Shown piece by piece: positions 44,721-53,440 of a DNA stretch of 64,000 nt. This stretch comes from Triparma columacea. Its lineage: Eukaryota; Sar; Bolidophyceae; Parmales; Triparmaceae. The notes under the pieces were generated by a model. The model did no database searches and was not told the DNA's origin. It saw nothing but the letters and a program-made list of their open reading frames with translations. The stretch is taken from the NCBI GenBank assembly GCA_030267965.1, contig BRYA01000204.1, forward strand, positions 62,001-126,000. The letters are read 5' to 3'. Every line of letters starts with the position of its first letter. Position 1 is the stretch's first letter. The position numbers and the translations under genes are program-made.

Positions 44721-46562
44721 TTAAAGTGCCTTTCTAACCTCGCTTATCCGACTGGGCTGCGGGGCAGGGGCGGCGGTGGAGCCCGTCGTGACACCACCAC
44801 CGACACCAGATCGGGCGGCGAAGGCAGCCCCGGCAGAAACGCCGCTTCCGGACCTCTTCCTGTCGTGAGCGATGACCTGCTCTGGGAGGTCTAGCTTCTC
44901 AATCTCGAGGTACTTCTCAAGCTCGCTAAGCGCAGAGACATACTTCAGCTTACTCCAGAACTTACCACTGATAACTGGGGAGAGGGACCAGAAGACCATC
45001 TTGACCCAAAAGGTCGGGTGAACGACGAAGAACTTCTTAAGATTCTTCTTGTACTTACGATTGAAGATGGAGGTGACTTCCTGCGGGGGAGAAGTGGGGT
45101 GGTGAATGAAATTTTGCGAGTTGTGCGAGTTGGGGTTTAGGATTGTGCATTCAAACCCTTTCAAAGTCCACTGTGTGTTTCTCACCTGCATCCAGCTGAG
45201 CTCGGGTTGGTTCTGACTCTGCATCTGCGAGTGGACATAGACGATGCTGTAGGACTTCTCAACTATGCTGTCCATGACCCTGATAATGTACAGCAGCACC
45301 CTGTTCATATCCACCTTCTTGGCCGGCAGATGCCTCGCGACAATGACAATGATTGTGCTCCCATTAATGTCCCTCCCAGACTTGTAAATGAAGCCCAGCT
45401 TGGCGACATCGCTTAGATCCTCAGCCCGGCTATCCCTCAACATCCTCTCGTACCGAAGGTTGCTTCGCTCCCCCCTGCTCATGTTCTTGAGTTGTCTCTG
45501 GACAGCCTGCTTGCGGATTTCGTCTTGATCGGGAACCATCTGGGAAAAGCCATTGACCTTGAAGCGCTGCTGCGCGAGGTCAACCAGGGGGTCCATTGTC
45601 TCGAACCCCCTCTCATTCTTCGCAGCCTTGGCCTCAAAAAGGTTCTTCGAAAGTGTAGGGGCGATGGGAAAGCTATTGATGCGGATTTTCCTCTCCGCAA
45701 TGACGGTCTCCCCATCCTCATTTCCAACGTCGGCGGGAAGGTTCTCTACGGAGTACTGCAATTCCTTATCATCCCTAGGGAAGTAAAGGGGCACAATTTT
45801 CTCGTATATCGCCTTGTCCTCATCGTCGTCAAAGCAGAAGACAATTCTATCAACATCATCCCCGTACTTTTCGAGAAAACGACGAGCTGTTCGGATGACA
45901 ATGTGGGCGGCAGCATCCCTCGGGTACCGCTTTCTCTTCGTGTAGACGCACGTGGCGGCAAGGGTCCTGAGTTTCTCCTCCTTCAGCAGCCTGAGGGAGT
46001 TGCGGTAACAAAAGTGGAGGGCATTCTCGGCTGCCGTCCTGTATTGCTCGTTGTACCTAGGTCCGACTGAATGCATTATTTTCTTGCAGGGAAGCCTACC
46101 GGATCCCGTCACGGCAACCTCGCCAGTCCTCACTTTGTCACACTTTGCACACTCCCTCTGCAGGTCCTTCCCGAGCAACTTCCACACCTCTCCAGTCACA
46201 CCTGACCTTTCAGTGAACGACTCGTTCGCAGCAATCAACAGTGCATCCGCTTCTAGAGTGTACGCTGGACCTCTATACAGCGCCACCTTCTCATTCAGGG
46301 AGGGGACAATTTGGAACCGAGCGTCAAGGTTGGATTCGGGGGGGGGGATGTTGTCAGAGGAGGAGGAATAGCGGGGAAGGTCCTCGAGGGGGACGGTGTG
46401 AAAGGCCGCACACATGAATGTGGTGGTGTTGGAGGTGGTTTGTTGCGTTGGTCGTACAGAGGAGGGTGGGACTAGGTCAGAAATTTTTGGCCAAGCAGGT
46501 TTCGACGCGAGAAGAAAAGGGAAGAGGTTTGAATTCGGGGAGGGGGGGGTGGGTTGGGCCAT
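44721..46562 (-). CDS. GDAP2-like protein (macro domain + CRAL-TRIO)
   Basis: Two exons (45186-46562, 44721-45080) join to 578 residues. A macro domain occupies about 90-260: ALYRGPAYTLEADALLIAANESF, GSGRLPCKKIMHSVGPRY and LAATCVYTKRKRYPRDAAAH. A Sec14/CRAL-TRIO domain follows (IYKSGRDINGSTIIVIVARHLP, MDSIVEKSYSIVYVHSQ, FFVVHPTFWVKMVFW). This pair defines GDAP2, whose animal member influences stress responses and is neuronal. Macro domains bind ADP-ribose derivatives; the lipid ligand of the other half is unknown. The 105-nt intron (45081-45185) is in frame and stopless, and a naive ORF would translate it. Confidence 0.9.
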   Translation of the reverse strand: MAQPTPPSPNSNLFPFLLASKPAWPKISDLVPPSSVRPTQQTTSNTTTFMCAAFHTVPLEDLPRYSSSSDNIPPPESNLDARFQIVPSLNEKVALYRGPAYTLEADALLIAANESFTERSGVTGEVWKLLGKDLQRECAKCDKVRTGEVAVTGSGRLPCKKIMHSVGPRYNEQYRTAAENALHFCYRNSLRLLKEEKLRTLAATCVYTKRKRYPRDAAAHIVIRTARRFLEKYGDDVDRIVFCFDDDEDKAIYEKIVPLYFPRDDKELQYSVENLPADVGNEDGETVIAERKIRINSFPIAPTLSKNLFEAKAAKNERGFETMDPLVDLAQQRFKVNGFSQMVPDQDEIRKQAVQRQLKNMSRGERSNLRYERMLRDSRAEDLSDVAKLGFIYKSGRDINGSTIIVIVARHLPAKKVDMNRVLLYIIRVMDSIVEKSYSIVYVHSQMQSQNQPELSWMQVRNTQWTLKGFECTILNPNSHNSQNFIHHPTSPPQEVTSIFNRKYKKNLKKFFVVHPTFWVKMVFWSLSPVISGKFWSKLKYVSALSELEKYLEIEKLDLPEQVIAHDRKRSGSGVSAGAAFAARSGVGGGVTTGSTAAPAPQPSRISEVRKAL

Positions 46563-46868
46563 TGGTTGTTAAATATGGCGTGGCTGCCACGAGGCCGCCT
46601 GGAGGAAATATAGTTACTCGGCAACGGATCGGCATTCATTTTATAAAATAACCTCAACAGATGTTCCTGGATTTTATTGTTGTTGAACGTTTGGACTCTC
46701 ACGTTGATCAGGGACACAGGGCTGCAGAATGATTTTTGCGAGCATCTCCCCAAAAAAGTGGTCGTTTTGACCCCTTCCTGGGTAGTCCAGAGTGGAATCA
46801 AAGTTGTTTAAATAATTTCCACATCAGTTCAACAGAGGGGTCAGGATATCTTTTCCCAAAAAGCCGAA

Positions 46869-48475
46869 ATGCTCTCTCGTCTTGCCGCTCGCACCATTCG
46901 TCAAACCCCCCGTCGCGCCAGGGGCGTTGCCACAAAGTCTACTGAATCCGGATCCGGTAGTAACTTCCGTTACGCCAAGGTTATGGGACTTTTGGCTATT
47001 CCAACGCTTGTCGTTCTGCAGCAGACAACGCAAAAGGAGGCACAATGCGCGTCTTCCGACGCCATTGAGGAGAGGCTTTCCAGGATTGAAGCCATGATCT
47101 CTAGGTTGGACCCTAGCACGAAGATACTCGCCCAGATTGAGGCTGGAAGGACTGCAAATGTGAGTGCTGAGGGCGGTTCTGAGAGGATCCTTTGATTGAA
47201 TTGATGTATGGAGGTTCTTTTTGTTGAAAAGTGAACCCTCTGTGCCAGTATTTAGGAGAATGTGACGATATAAGCGATCTACGGGCATTTCTGGTTCTCC
47301 TATCTCCCTAACCCCATCCCCACTCCCCTGTATCCCGTCCCTCAGCCTGACATGCTCATGTCCAAGTACTTTGACATCAAGTACTACAACTCCTTGAGCG
47401 ACACGCTTAAAGCCCGCCTCCTCGCCTGCTGCAAGAGCGGTGCCGAGAACCACGACTCCGGAGTGGGAGTTTATGCCATGCAGCCCTCTGACTACGATGA
47501 CTTGAAGCCCTACTTTGACCAAGTCATCAGGGGCTACCACAAGATTCCCGGAGAGGTCAAGGTAAGCTAAGGGAGCGCCAGCCGATTCGTGGGACTCCTT
47601 CGCTCACTAACTCATGTCATCCCTCCCCCTTTCTACAGCATATCACCAACTGGGACCTTTCTACTGTCGCCGACAGGCTCCCCCCCGGAGGAAAGCTCGA
47701 CCTCACGAAGCTCGGCCTCGGAACTACCTCCATGCGCGTCCGCGTCGGACGCAATCTCGCGAACTACCCTCTCCCTGGAGCCATGACCAAGGATGACAGG
47801 ATCAACATGGAGAACGACATGATCAAGGTCTTCAAGGAGCTTATCGAGGACCCAGAGTTCGGAGGAAACTACTACTCCCTCACCCCGGGAAGCCCCTTCG
47901 AGGTCTCCGAGAAGTTCTACCAGCACCTCGTAAAGTCCCACATCATGTTCAAGGACATGGCCGCTGACACGTACCTCGCCTCTGCTGGTATTGCCTCCTC
48001 CTGGCCCTTCGGCCGTGGTTGCTACGTCTCCGCCGACAAGGGTTTCATCGTCTGGGTCGGCGAGGAAGACCACCTCCGCATAATGTGTATGAAGAAGGCC
48101 ACAGTCCTCAACGACGTCTTCGACCGCCTAAAGGGAGCTTGCGACACCATGGAGAGAATCTGCGGGACATTCGCGCACAGCAAGGACTACGGGTACGTCA
48201 CGTCATGCCCTACCAACCTGGGGACCGGCATGCGAGCCTCTGTCCACATCAAGATCCCCAAGCTCACGGCCGGGGGATCTGACAAGAAGGCCAAGGCTGT
48301 CGCCAAGCCCCTGGGACTATCCGTCCGTGGAATGGGCGGCGAGCACACCCCGATCGGAGCTGATGGGACGGTCGACATTTCGCCGAGCGCGAGACTGCAG
48401 ATTCAGGAGGCTGAAATCATCTGCGCACTTTATGAGGGCATCAAAAACTTGATGGAGGAAGAGAAGAAGGCGTAA
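46869..48475 (+). CDS. mitochondrial-targeted phosphagen (guanidino) kinase
   Basis: Three exons (46869-47159, 47346-47561, 47639-48475) join in frame to 447 residues. MLSRLAARTIRQTPRRARGV is an Arg-rich mitochondrial presequence with a hydrophobic stretch near residue 40 (VMGLLAIPTLVVLQ). The kinase shows the guanidino-specificity stretch SGAENHDSGVGVYAMQPSDYDD, the RVRVGRNLANYPL strand, and the active-site block TSCPTNLGTGMRASVHIKIP containing the reactive Cys. It transfers phosphate between ATP and a guanidino compound. Whether the substrate is arginine, taurocyamine or another cannot be read from motifs alone. Phosphagen kinases are uncommon in algae. Confidence 0.9.
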
Positions 48476-48795
48476 TTAAGATTGACGATATAGAGAGGGA
48501 GGGGGGGGGGGGAAAGCAGGGCTTAGAGGGCACATTTTCAGCCGGGAGGGGAATAACATTGATAAATAAAGGGTTCCTCTGTGCGAAAAGTTTAATACAT
48601 ATTTCTCCAACCTACATGTAATTTTGTCCCCTCCTTCGACTCCTGCTTCCAAGAAGAAACTTTCTCAGAGGTGGACTCCAATATTAGCACCTACACGACA
48701 CTTCTAGCTAAGTGGAGTACTTTCAAGGATTTTTGATAAGTTACACATCGTAATTTGCCGCTATAAACTTACATTTGGGGTTGGTTCGCTCAAAA
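48476..48795. promoter_or_regulatory. intergenic region with duplicated 5' flank of ankyrin-MYND copy 2
   Basis: The first 100 bases are the 3' region of the kinase. From about 48595 the sequence matches the flank of the other ankyrin-MYND genes (AATTTTGTCCCCTCC, GTGGAGTACTTTC and GCCGCTATAAACTTACA), with TATAAA at 48762-48767. The GTGAGAATGAACAATTT block seen in other copies is missing or degraded here. Confidence 0.6.
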
Positions 48796-50237
48796 ATGGA
48801 GTCACAATCAGAGGTACAATCGTCACACAATTCCTCAGAGACCACAAATGTGACAGTGCATAGTTTGGACGATTTGATAGACGGTCAGCAGTTGTGCATG
48901 GAATGGGCTCTAGGCCAAGACTGGGATCGCATCAAGGGGTATGCCAAGGAACATGGTCCTGAGGTTTTGTTAGGAGTTCTTTCAGTGCTTGTTGATGAGA
49001 AATGGATTGAAGCTTCAGTCCTCTCACTCGCCTCCAAATACGATAATGCTGAGATGGTCAAGCTTATCTTAGAGGCCGGCTTCGACAACAAGGTAGCCAT
49101 GTTCCGTGCCGCAGATATATCAATAATGAATAGTGACAATTCAACAATCTTGAGATTGCTCTTAGAACATGGACTTGACAAACGTATAATCATCTAGTAT
49201 TATGATCCGATTCTTTCTCTCTCTCCGATTGATTAGATCCTATCTGACTATACTCTACAAAGAGGTAACGTGTGTGCGCTGCTGCATGTACCGCGTTCGG
49301 CCTTCTCTACGCACTGTGTGGGTTGTACTGGGATCTGCTGTGATAGAAGCAGTCGAGGTAATCCCGGCGGTGTTCCCTCTGGATCGTGCGCATCCTGGAG
49401 TACGTCCTTGCGTTCTCCCCCCTTGGCACACCGTTCCTTCGGTCAATGAAGCATGGACTTGACCCTGATATGGACCTACAATTCGAAGGGTTGGTGGAAT
49501 ACGGTTCCAACCTGCTGATGGCTGCTGCTGAAAGGGGACACATTGATAAGGCCATAGCACTTCTCGATCATGGAGCAAATGTGAACAAGATAATTGTTTA
49601 CCCTAATGGTGATGTTTATTCACCACTTACTTTTAGTGTAAGTTATGGAGCACACGAAATATATAGGCTATTTCTCACGCGCGGTGCTATTCACACCACC
49701 GACGACGTGCATAAAGTGTTTCTTATGTGCCTTATAAAACACGATAGGTTTAGTAGAGATGTTGCAATAAAGATGTTCACAACATTCCTCCATCTGGGAA
49801 AGCCCGATTCTGACGTAGTTCGAGACAAATTCGATTCATGCAATCCTTCCATACGAGGTCCTACAATCACCAACATCGTGAAACATTACCTTCAAGGCCG
49901 TCCCTTCTGCTGCTTTGTTTGCGAGGCTCTAACTGCCAAGGGGCGTGACAAGCTCCATATGTGTCCCTGTCGCAACGTCGCCTACTGCTCTCGGGATTGT
50001 CAGGTCAAGCACTGGAGTACGCACAGGGTGCAGTGCGCGGGACCGCTGAACGAAAGGGGGGAGAGTGAGGCGATGGTCAAGAAAAGATCCAAGACAGGGA
50101 AGGGAGCGGCGGCGGGAGGAGCGGATGTTGGAGTAGCGGAAGGAGCAGGTGCGGGAGTAGCGGAAGGAGCAGCTGCGACGGGGAAGAAGGGCAAGAAGGG
50201 GAAGAAGGGCAAGAATGGTAGGGGTAAGAAGAAGTGA
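48796..50237 (+). pseudogene. ankyrin-MYND copy 2, interrupted by an insertion
   Basis: The N-terminal half reads 127 residues from the ATG at 48796 and is homologous to copies 1, 3 and 4. It stops at TAG (49195-49197) within inserted DNA, 5 codons after LLLEHGLD. The C-terminal half resumes after 49452 with HGLDPDMDLQFEG, continues through ankyrin repeats and a complete MYND finger (CFVCEALTAKGRDKL, CPC, YCSRDCQ, HWSTHRVQC), and ends at 50237. The insertion adds 284 bases, so the frame is shifted as well as stopped. A shorter 5'-truncated protein beginning in the insert is possible. The MYND half has no obvious damage, suggesting that the insertion is recent. Confidence 0.8.
49180..49451. 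mobile_element. about 272-bp insertion flanked by 12-bp direct repeat
   Basis: The sequence CATGGACTTGAC occurs at 49168-49179 and again at 49452-49463, exactly at the boundaries of DNA absent from the other three family copies. That is the form of a target-site duplication. The insert contains no transposase frame, no clear terminal inverted repeat, no poly(A) tail, and only a weak GTTCG B-box-like string. It could be a short non-autonomous element, a SINE-like retroposon, or filler DNA from end-joining repair. Confidence 0.6.
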
Positions 50238-50544
50238 ATGAAACAATACAGTAATGTGGCGGCTATAAGCAATTTTTCAGAATTCCATGTACATCAAATT
50301 GCTTATTTTTTATTGCGATTAGCGTGAGAATGAACAATTTCATATTTCTCCACTAATTTTGTCCCCTCCTTTCCTCCTTTCGACTCCTTCTTGCTTCCAA
50401 GAAGAAACTTTCTCAGAGGTGGACTCCAATATTAGCACCTACACGATACTTCTGCCTGCGTGGAGTACTTCCAAGGCTTCATAAATCACTTTCACATCGT
50501 AATTTACCGCTATAAACTTACACTTGTGGTAGGTTCGCTCAAAA
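50238..50544. promoter_or_regulatory. spacer and 5' flank of ankyrin-MYND copy 3
   Basis: The 3' flank of copy 2 (AACAATACAGTAATG and ATGTACATCAAATTGCTT) is followed by the duplicated 5' flank of copy 3. TATAAA lies at 50511-50516. Both blocks are shared with copies 1 and 4. Confidence 0.6.
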
Positions 50545-51708
50545 ATGAAATCTCAATCAGAGGTACAATCGTCACACAATTCATCAGAGACCACAACTGT
50601 GGCAGTAAATAGTTGGGACGATTTGACAGATGGTCAGCGGATATGCTTGAACTTGGCTGGTGAGAAAGAATGGGATCGCATCAAGGGGTATGCCAAGGAA
50701 CATGGTCCTGAGGTTTTGTTAGGCGTTTATTCAGAGCTTGTTGGTGAGGAACGGAAGGTAGGTTCAGTCCTCAACGCCGCCTCTCAATACGATAATGTTG
50801 AGATGGTCAAGCTTATCTTAGAGGCCGGTTTCGACAACAAGGAAGTCATGCACATGGCTGCAACATTATCAATGGAGAAAAGTGACAATTCAACAATCTT
50901 GAGATTGCTCTTAGAACATGGACTTGACCCTAATATCGACCTACGACTCGAAGGGGTGGGTGTCTCTTCCAACCTTTTGGTGTTTGCTGCTGAAAGGGGA
51001 CACATTGATCAGGCCGTAGCCCTTCTCGATCATGGAGCAAATGTGAACAAGATAATGGTTGACCCCATTGGACAAGTTCTTTCACCACTTACTTCTACTC
51101 TCTTTTATGGAGCACACGACATATGCAGGCTGTTTCTCACGCGCGGTGCTATCCCAACCACCAACGACGTGAATAATATGTTTTGTAATTGCCTCCCAGC
51201 GTGCAAAGGAGAACACCCTAACCTTAGTAGAGATGTCGCAATAAAGATGTTCGCAACATTTCTTCATCTCGGAAAGCCCGATTCCGACGTAGTTCGAGAC
51301 GAATTCAATTCTTACGCACCTTCCTATCACGATCCTACAATCGCCAACATCACGAAACAGTACCTTCAAGGTCGTCCCTTCTGCTGTTTTGTTTGCGAGG
51401 CTCTAACTGCCAAGTCTCGCGACAAGCTCCATATGTGTCCCTGTCGCAATGTCGCCTACTGCTCGAAGGATTGCCAGGTCAAGCACTGGAGGGAGCACAG
51501 GGTGCAGTGCACGGGACCGCTGAACGAAAGGGGGGAGAGTGAGGCGATGGTCAAGAAAAGATCCAAGACAGGGAAGGGAGCGGCGGCGGGAGGAGCGGAT
51601 GTTGGAGTAGCGGAAGGAGCAGGTGCGGGAGTAGCGGAAGGAGCAGCTGCGACGGGGAAGAATGGCAAGAAGGGGAAGAAGGGCAAGAAGGGTAGGGGTA
51701 AGAAGTGA
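50545..51708 (+). CDS. ankyrin repeat + MYND zinc finger protein, copy 3
   Basis: A single exon of 387 residues, intact. The ankyrin-like part (NSTILRLLLEHGLDPNID, GHIDQAVALLDHGANVNK) and the MYND finger (CFVCEALTAKSRDKL, CPC, YCSKDCQ, HWREHRVQC) match copy 1. The C-terminal tail contains the doubled Gly/Ala segment (GVAEGAGAGVAEGA) shared with copy 2 and a KKGKKGKKGRGKK end. A 115-bp block is identical to copy 4, against a more divergent background, which suggests gene conversion. Function is unknown; the basic tail could give nucleic-acid binding or nuclear localisation. Confidence 0.87.
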   Translation: MKSQSEVQSSHNSSETTTVAVNSWDDLTDGQRICLNLAGEKEWDRIKGYAKEHGPEVLLGVYSELVGEERKVGSVLNAASQYDNVEMVKLILEAGFDNKEVMHMAATLSMEKSDNSTILRLLLEHGLDPNIDLRLEGVGVSSNLLVFAAERGHIDQAVALLDHGANVNKIMVDPIGQVLSPLTSTLFYGAHDICRLFLTRGAIPTTNDVNNMFCNCLPACKGEHPNLSRDVAIKMFATFLHLGKPDSDVVRDEFNSYAPSYHDPTIANITKQYLQGRPFCCFVCEALTAKSRDKLHMCPCRNVAYCSKDCQVKHWREHRVQCTGPLNERGESEAMVKKRSKTGKGAAAGGADVGVAEGAGAGVAEGAAATGKNGKKGKKGKKGRGKK

Positions 51709-52004
51709 ACGAAACAATACAGTAATGCGGCGGCTGTAAGCAATTTTACAGAACTTCGATGTACATCAAATTGCTTGTTTTTTAGCGATTGGCGTGAGAA
51801 TGAACAATTTCATATTTCTCCAACTAATTTTGTCCCCTCCTTTCGACTCCTTTGCTTCCAAGAAGAAACTTTCTCAGAGGTGTACTCCAATATTAGCACC
51901 TACACGACACTTCTGCCTAAGTGGAGTACTTTCAAAGATTTTTGATAAGTTACACATCGTAATTTGCCGCTATAAACTTACATTTGGGGTTGGTTCGCTC
52001 AAAA
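51709..52004. promoter_or_regulatory. spacer and 5' flank of ankyrin-MYND copy 4
   Basis: The 3' flank of copy 3 (AACAATACAGTAATGCGGCG...) is followed by the family 5' flank beginning GCGATTGGCGTGAGAATGAA at 51784. TATAAA lies at 51971-51976, 29-34 bases before the ATG. Confidence 0.6.
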
Positions 52005-53147
52005 ATGGAGTCACAATCAGAGGTACAATCGGCACACAATTCATCAGAGACCACAAGTAGGCCAGTATATAGTTTGGACGATTTGACAGACGGTCAGAAC
52101 TTGTGCTTGAAGTGGGCTTGGGAACAAGACTGGGATCTCATCAAGGGGTATGCCAAGGAACATGGTCCTGAGGTTTTGTTTGGCGTTCTTAAATTTGATG
52201 TTGATGAGGGAGGATGGAAGGTAGCTTCAGTCCTCTCACTCGCCTCTGCTCGCAATAATGTCGAGATGGTCAAGCTTACCTTAGATGCCGGCTTCGACAA
52301 CAAGGAAGCCATGTACTTTGCCGCAAATATATCAATGATGAAGAGTGATTCAACAATCTTGAGATTGCTCTTAGAACATGGACTTGATCCTAATATAGAC
52401 CTACGATTCGAAGGGGTGGATGAAGACATTTCCAACCTTTTGGTGATTGCTGCTAAAAAGGGACACATTGATCAGGCCATAACACTTCTCGATCATGGAG
52501 CAAATGTGAACAAGACAGTGGTTGACGCTGATGGAGATGTTGCTTCACCACTTACTTCTACTCTCTTTTATGGAGCACACGACATATGCAGGCTGTTTCT
52601 CACGCGCGGTGCTATCCCAACCACCAACGACGTGAATAATATGTTTTGTAATTGCCTCAAAGCGTGCGAAGGAGAACACCCTTACCTTAGTAGAGATGTC
52701 GCAATAGAGATGTTCGCAACATTTCTTCATCTCGGAAAGCCCGATTCCGACGTAGTTCGTGATAGATTCAATTTATCCCATCCTTCCAAACGAGATCCTA
52801 CAATCACCAACATCACGAAACATTACCTTGAATGCCGTCCCTTCTGCTGCTTTGTTTGCGAGGCTCTCACCGCCAAGGAGCGCGACAAGCTCCATATGTG
52901 TCCCTGCCGCACTGTCGCTTACTGCTCTCAGGAGTGTCAGATGAAACACTGGAAGAAGCACAAGGTGCAATGCGGGGGCCCGCTGAACGAGAAGGGGGAG
53001 AGTGAGGCGATGGTCAAGGGGAGGCATAAGACAGGGAAGGGAGCGGCAGCGGGAGCAACGGTGGTGGAAGTGGCGGGGGGAGCAGTTGCGACAGGGAAGA
53101 AGGGCAAGAAAGGAAGGAAGGGCAAGGGCAAGGGCAAGAAGAAGTGA
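52005..53147 (+). CDS. ankyrin repeat + MYND zinc finger protein, copy 4
   Basis: A single exon of 380 residues from the ATG at 52005. It lacks two residues in NSDNSTILRL relative to other copies, and its Gly/Ala tail has diverged most (GATVVEVAGGAVATG). The ankyrin part ends near residue 250, and the MYND finger reads CFVCEALTAKERDKL, CPC, YCSQECQ, HWKKHKVQC with all zinc ligands present. It is the last full unit of the tandem array. Confidence 0.87.
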   Translation: MESQSEVQSAHNSSETTSRPVYSLDDLTDGQNLCLKWAWEQDWDLIKGYAKEHGPEVLFGVLKFDVDEGGWKVASVLSLASARNNVEMVKLTLDAGFDNKEAMYFAANISMMKSDSTILRLLLEHGLDPNIDLRFEGVDEDISNLLVIAAKKGHIDQAITLLDHGANVNKTVVDADGDVASPLTSTLFYGAHDICRLFLTRGAIPTTNDVNNMFCNCLKACEGEHPYLSRDVAIEMFATFLHLGKPDSDVVRDRFNLSHPSKRDPTITNITKHYLECRPFCCFVCEALTAKERDKLHMCPCRTVAYCSQECQMKHWKKHKVQCGGPLNEKGESEAMVKGRHKTGKGAAAGATVVEVAGGAVATGKKGKKGRKGKGKGKKK

Positions 53148-53190
53148 ACGAAACAATGCAGTAATGCGGCGGCTGTAAGCAATTTTTCAG

Positions 53191-53310
53191 AATTCAATGT
53201 ACATCAAATTGCTTGTTTTTTAGCGATTAGCGTGAGAATGAACAATTTGAAATTCGATGTACATCAAATTGCTTGTTTTTTAGCGATTTAGCGTGAGAAT
53301 GAACAATTTG
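53191..53310. repeat. 60-bp direct tandem duplication at the end of the ankyrin-MYND array
   Basis: The unit beginning AATTCAATGTACATCAAATT and ending in GAATGAACAATTTG is present twice with a period of about 60 bases (second copy AATTCGATGTACATC...). It joins family 3'-flank sequence to the first bases of the family 5' flank, so it is a truncated inter-unit spacer. It marks where a further copy could have been attached or lost. Confidence 0.75.
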
Positions 53311-53440
53311 AAATTTCAGAAATCGACTCTTGCTATTTTAATTTCCCACACATTGGTCTGTTCTAATGTTCGTGTCTCCTTCAATCGTCCCCCCTCCCCC
53401 AATCTTCCCTTTTTATGATTGGTTCTCCTTTTTAAAAAAT

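Noticed and set aside
49184..49451. The insertion in ankyrin-MYND copy 2 as an ordinary or mobile spliced intron (GT at 49184, AG at 49451)
   Set aside because: Removing it leaves 16 extra bases and a frameshift; other donors inside the insert lie after an in-frame TAG.
49386..50237. A separate 283-residue gene starting inside the insertion
   Set aside because: It begins with GTG, and the N-terminal residues derive from the insert. It is better described as the 3' half of a disrupted copy.
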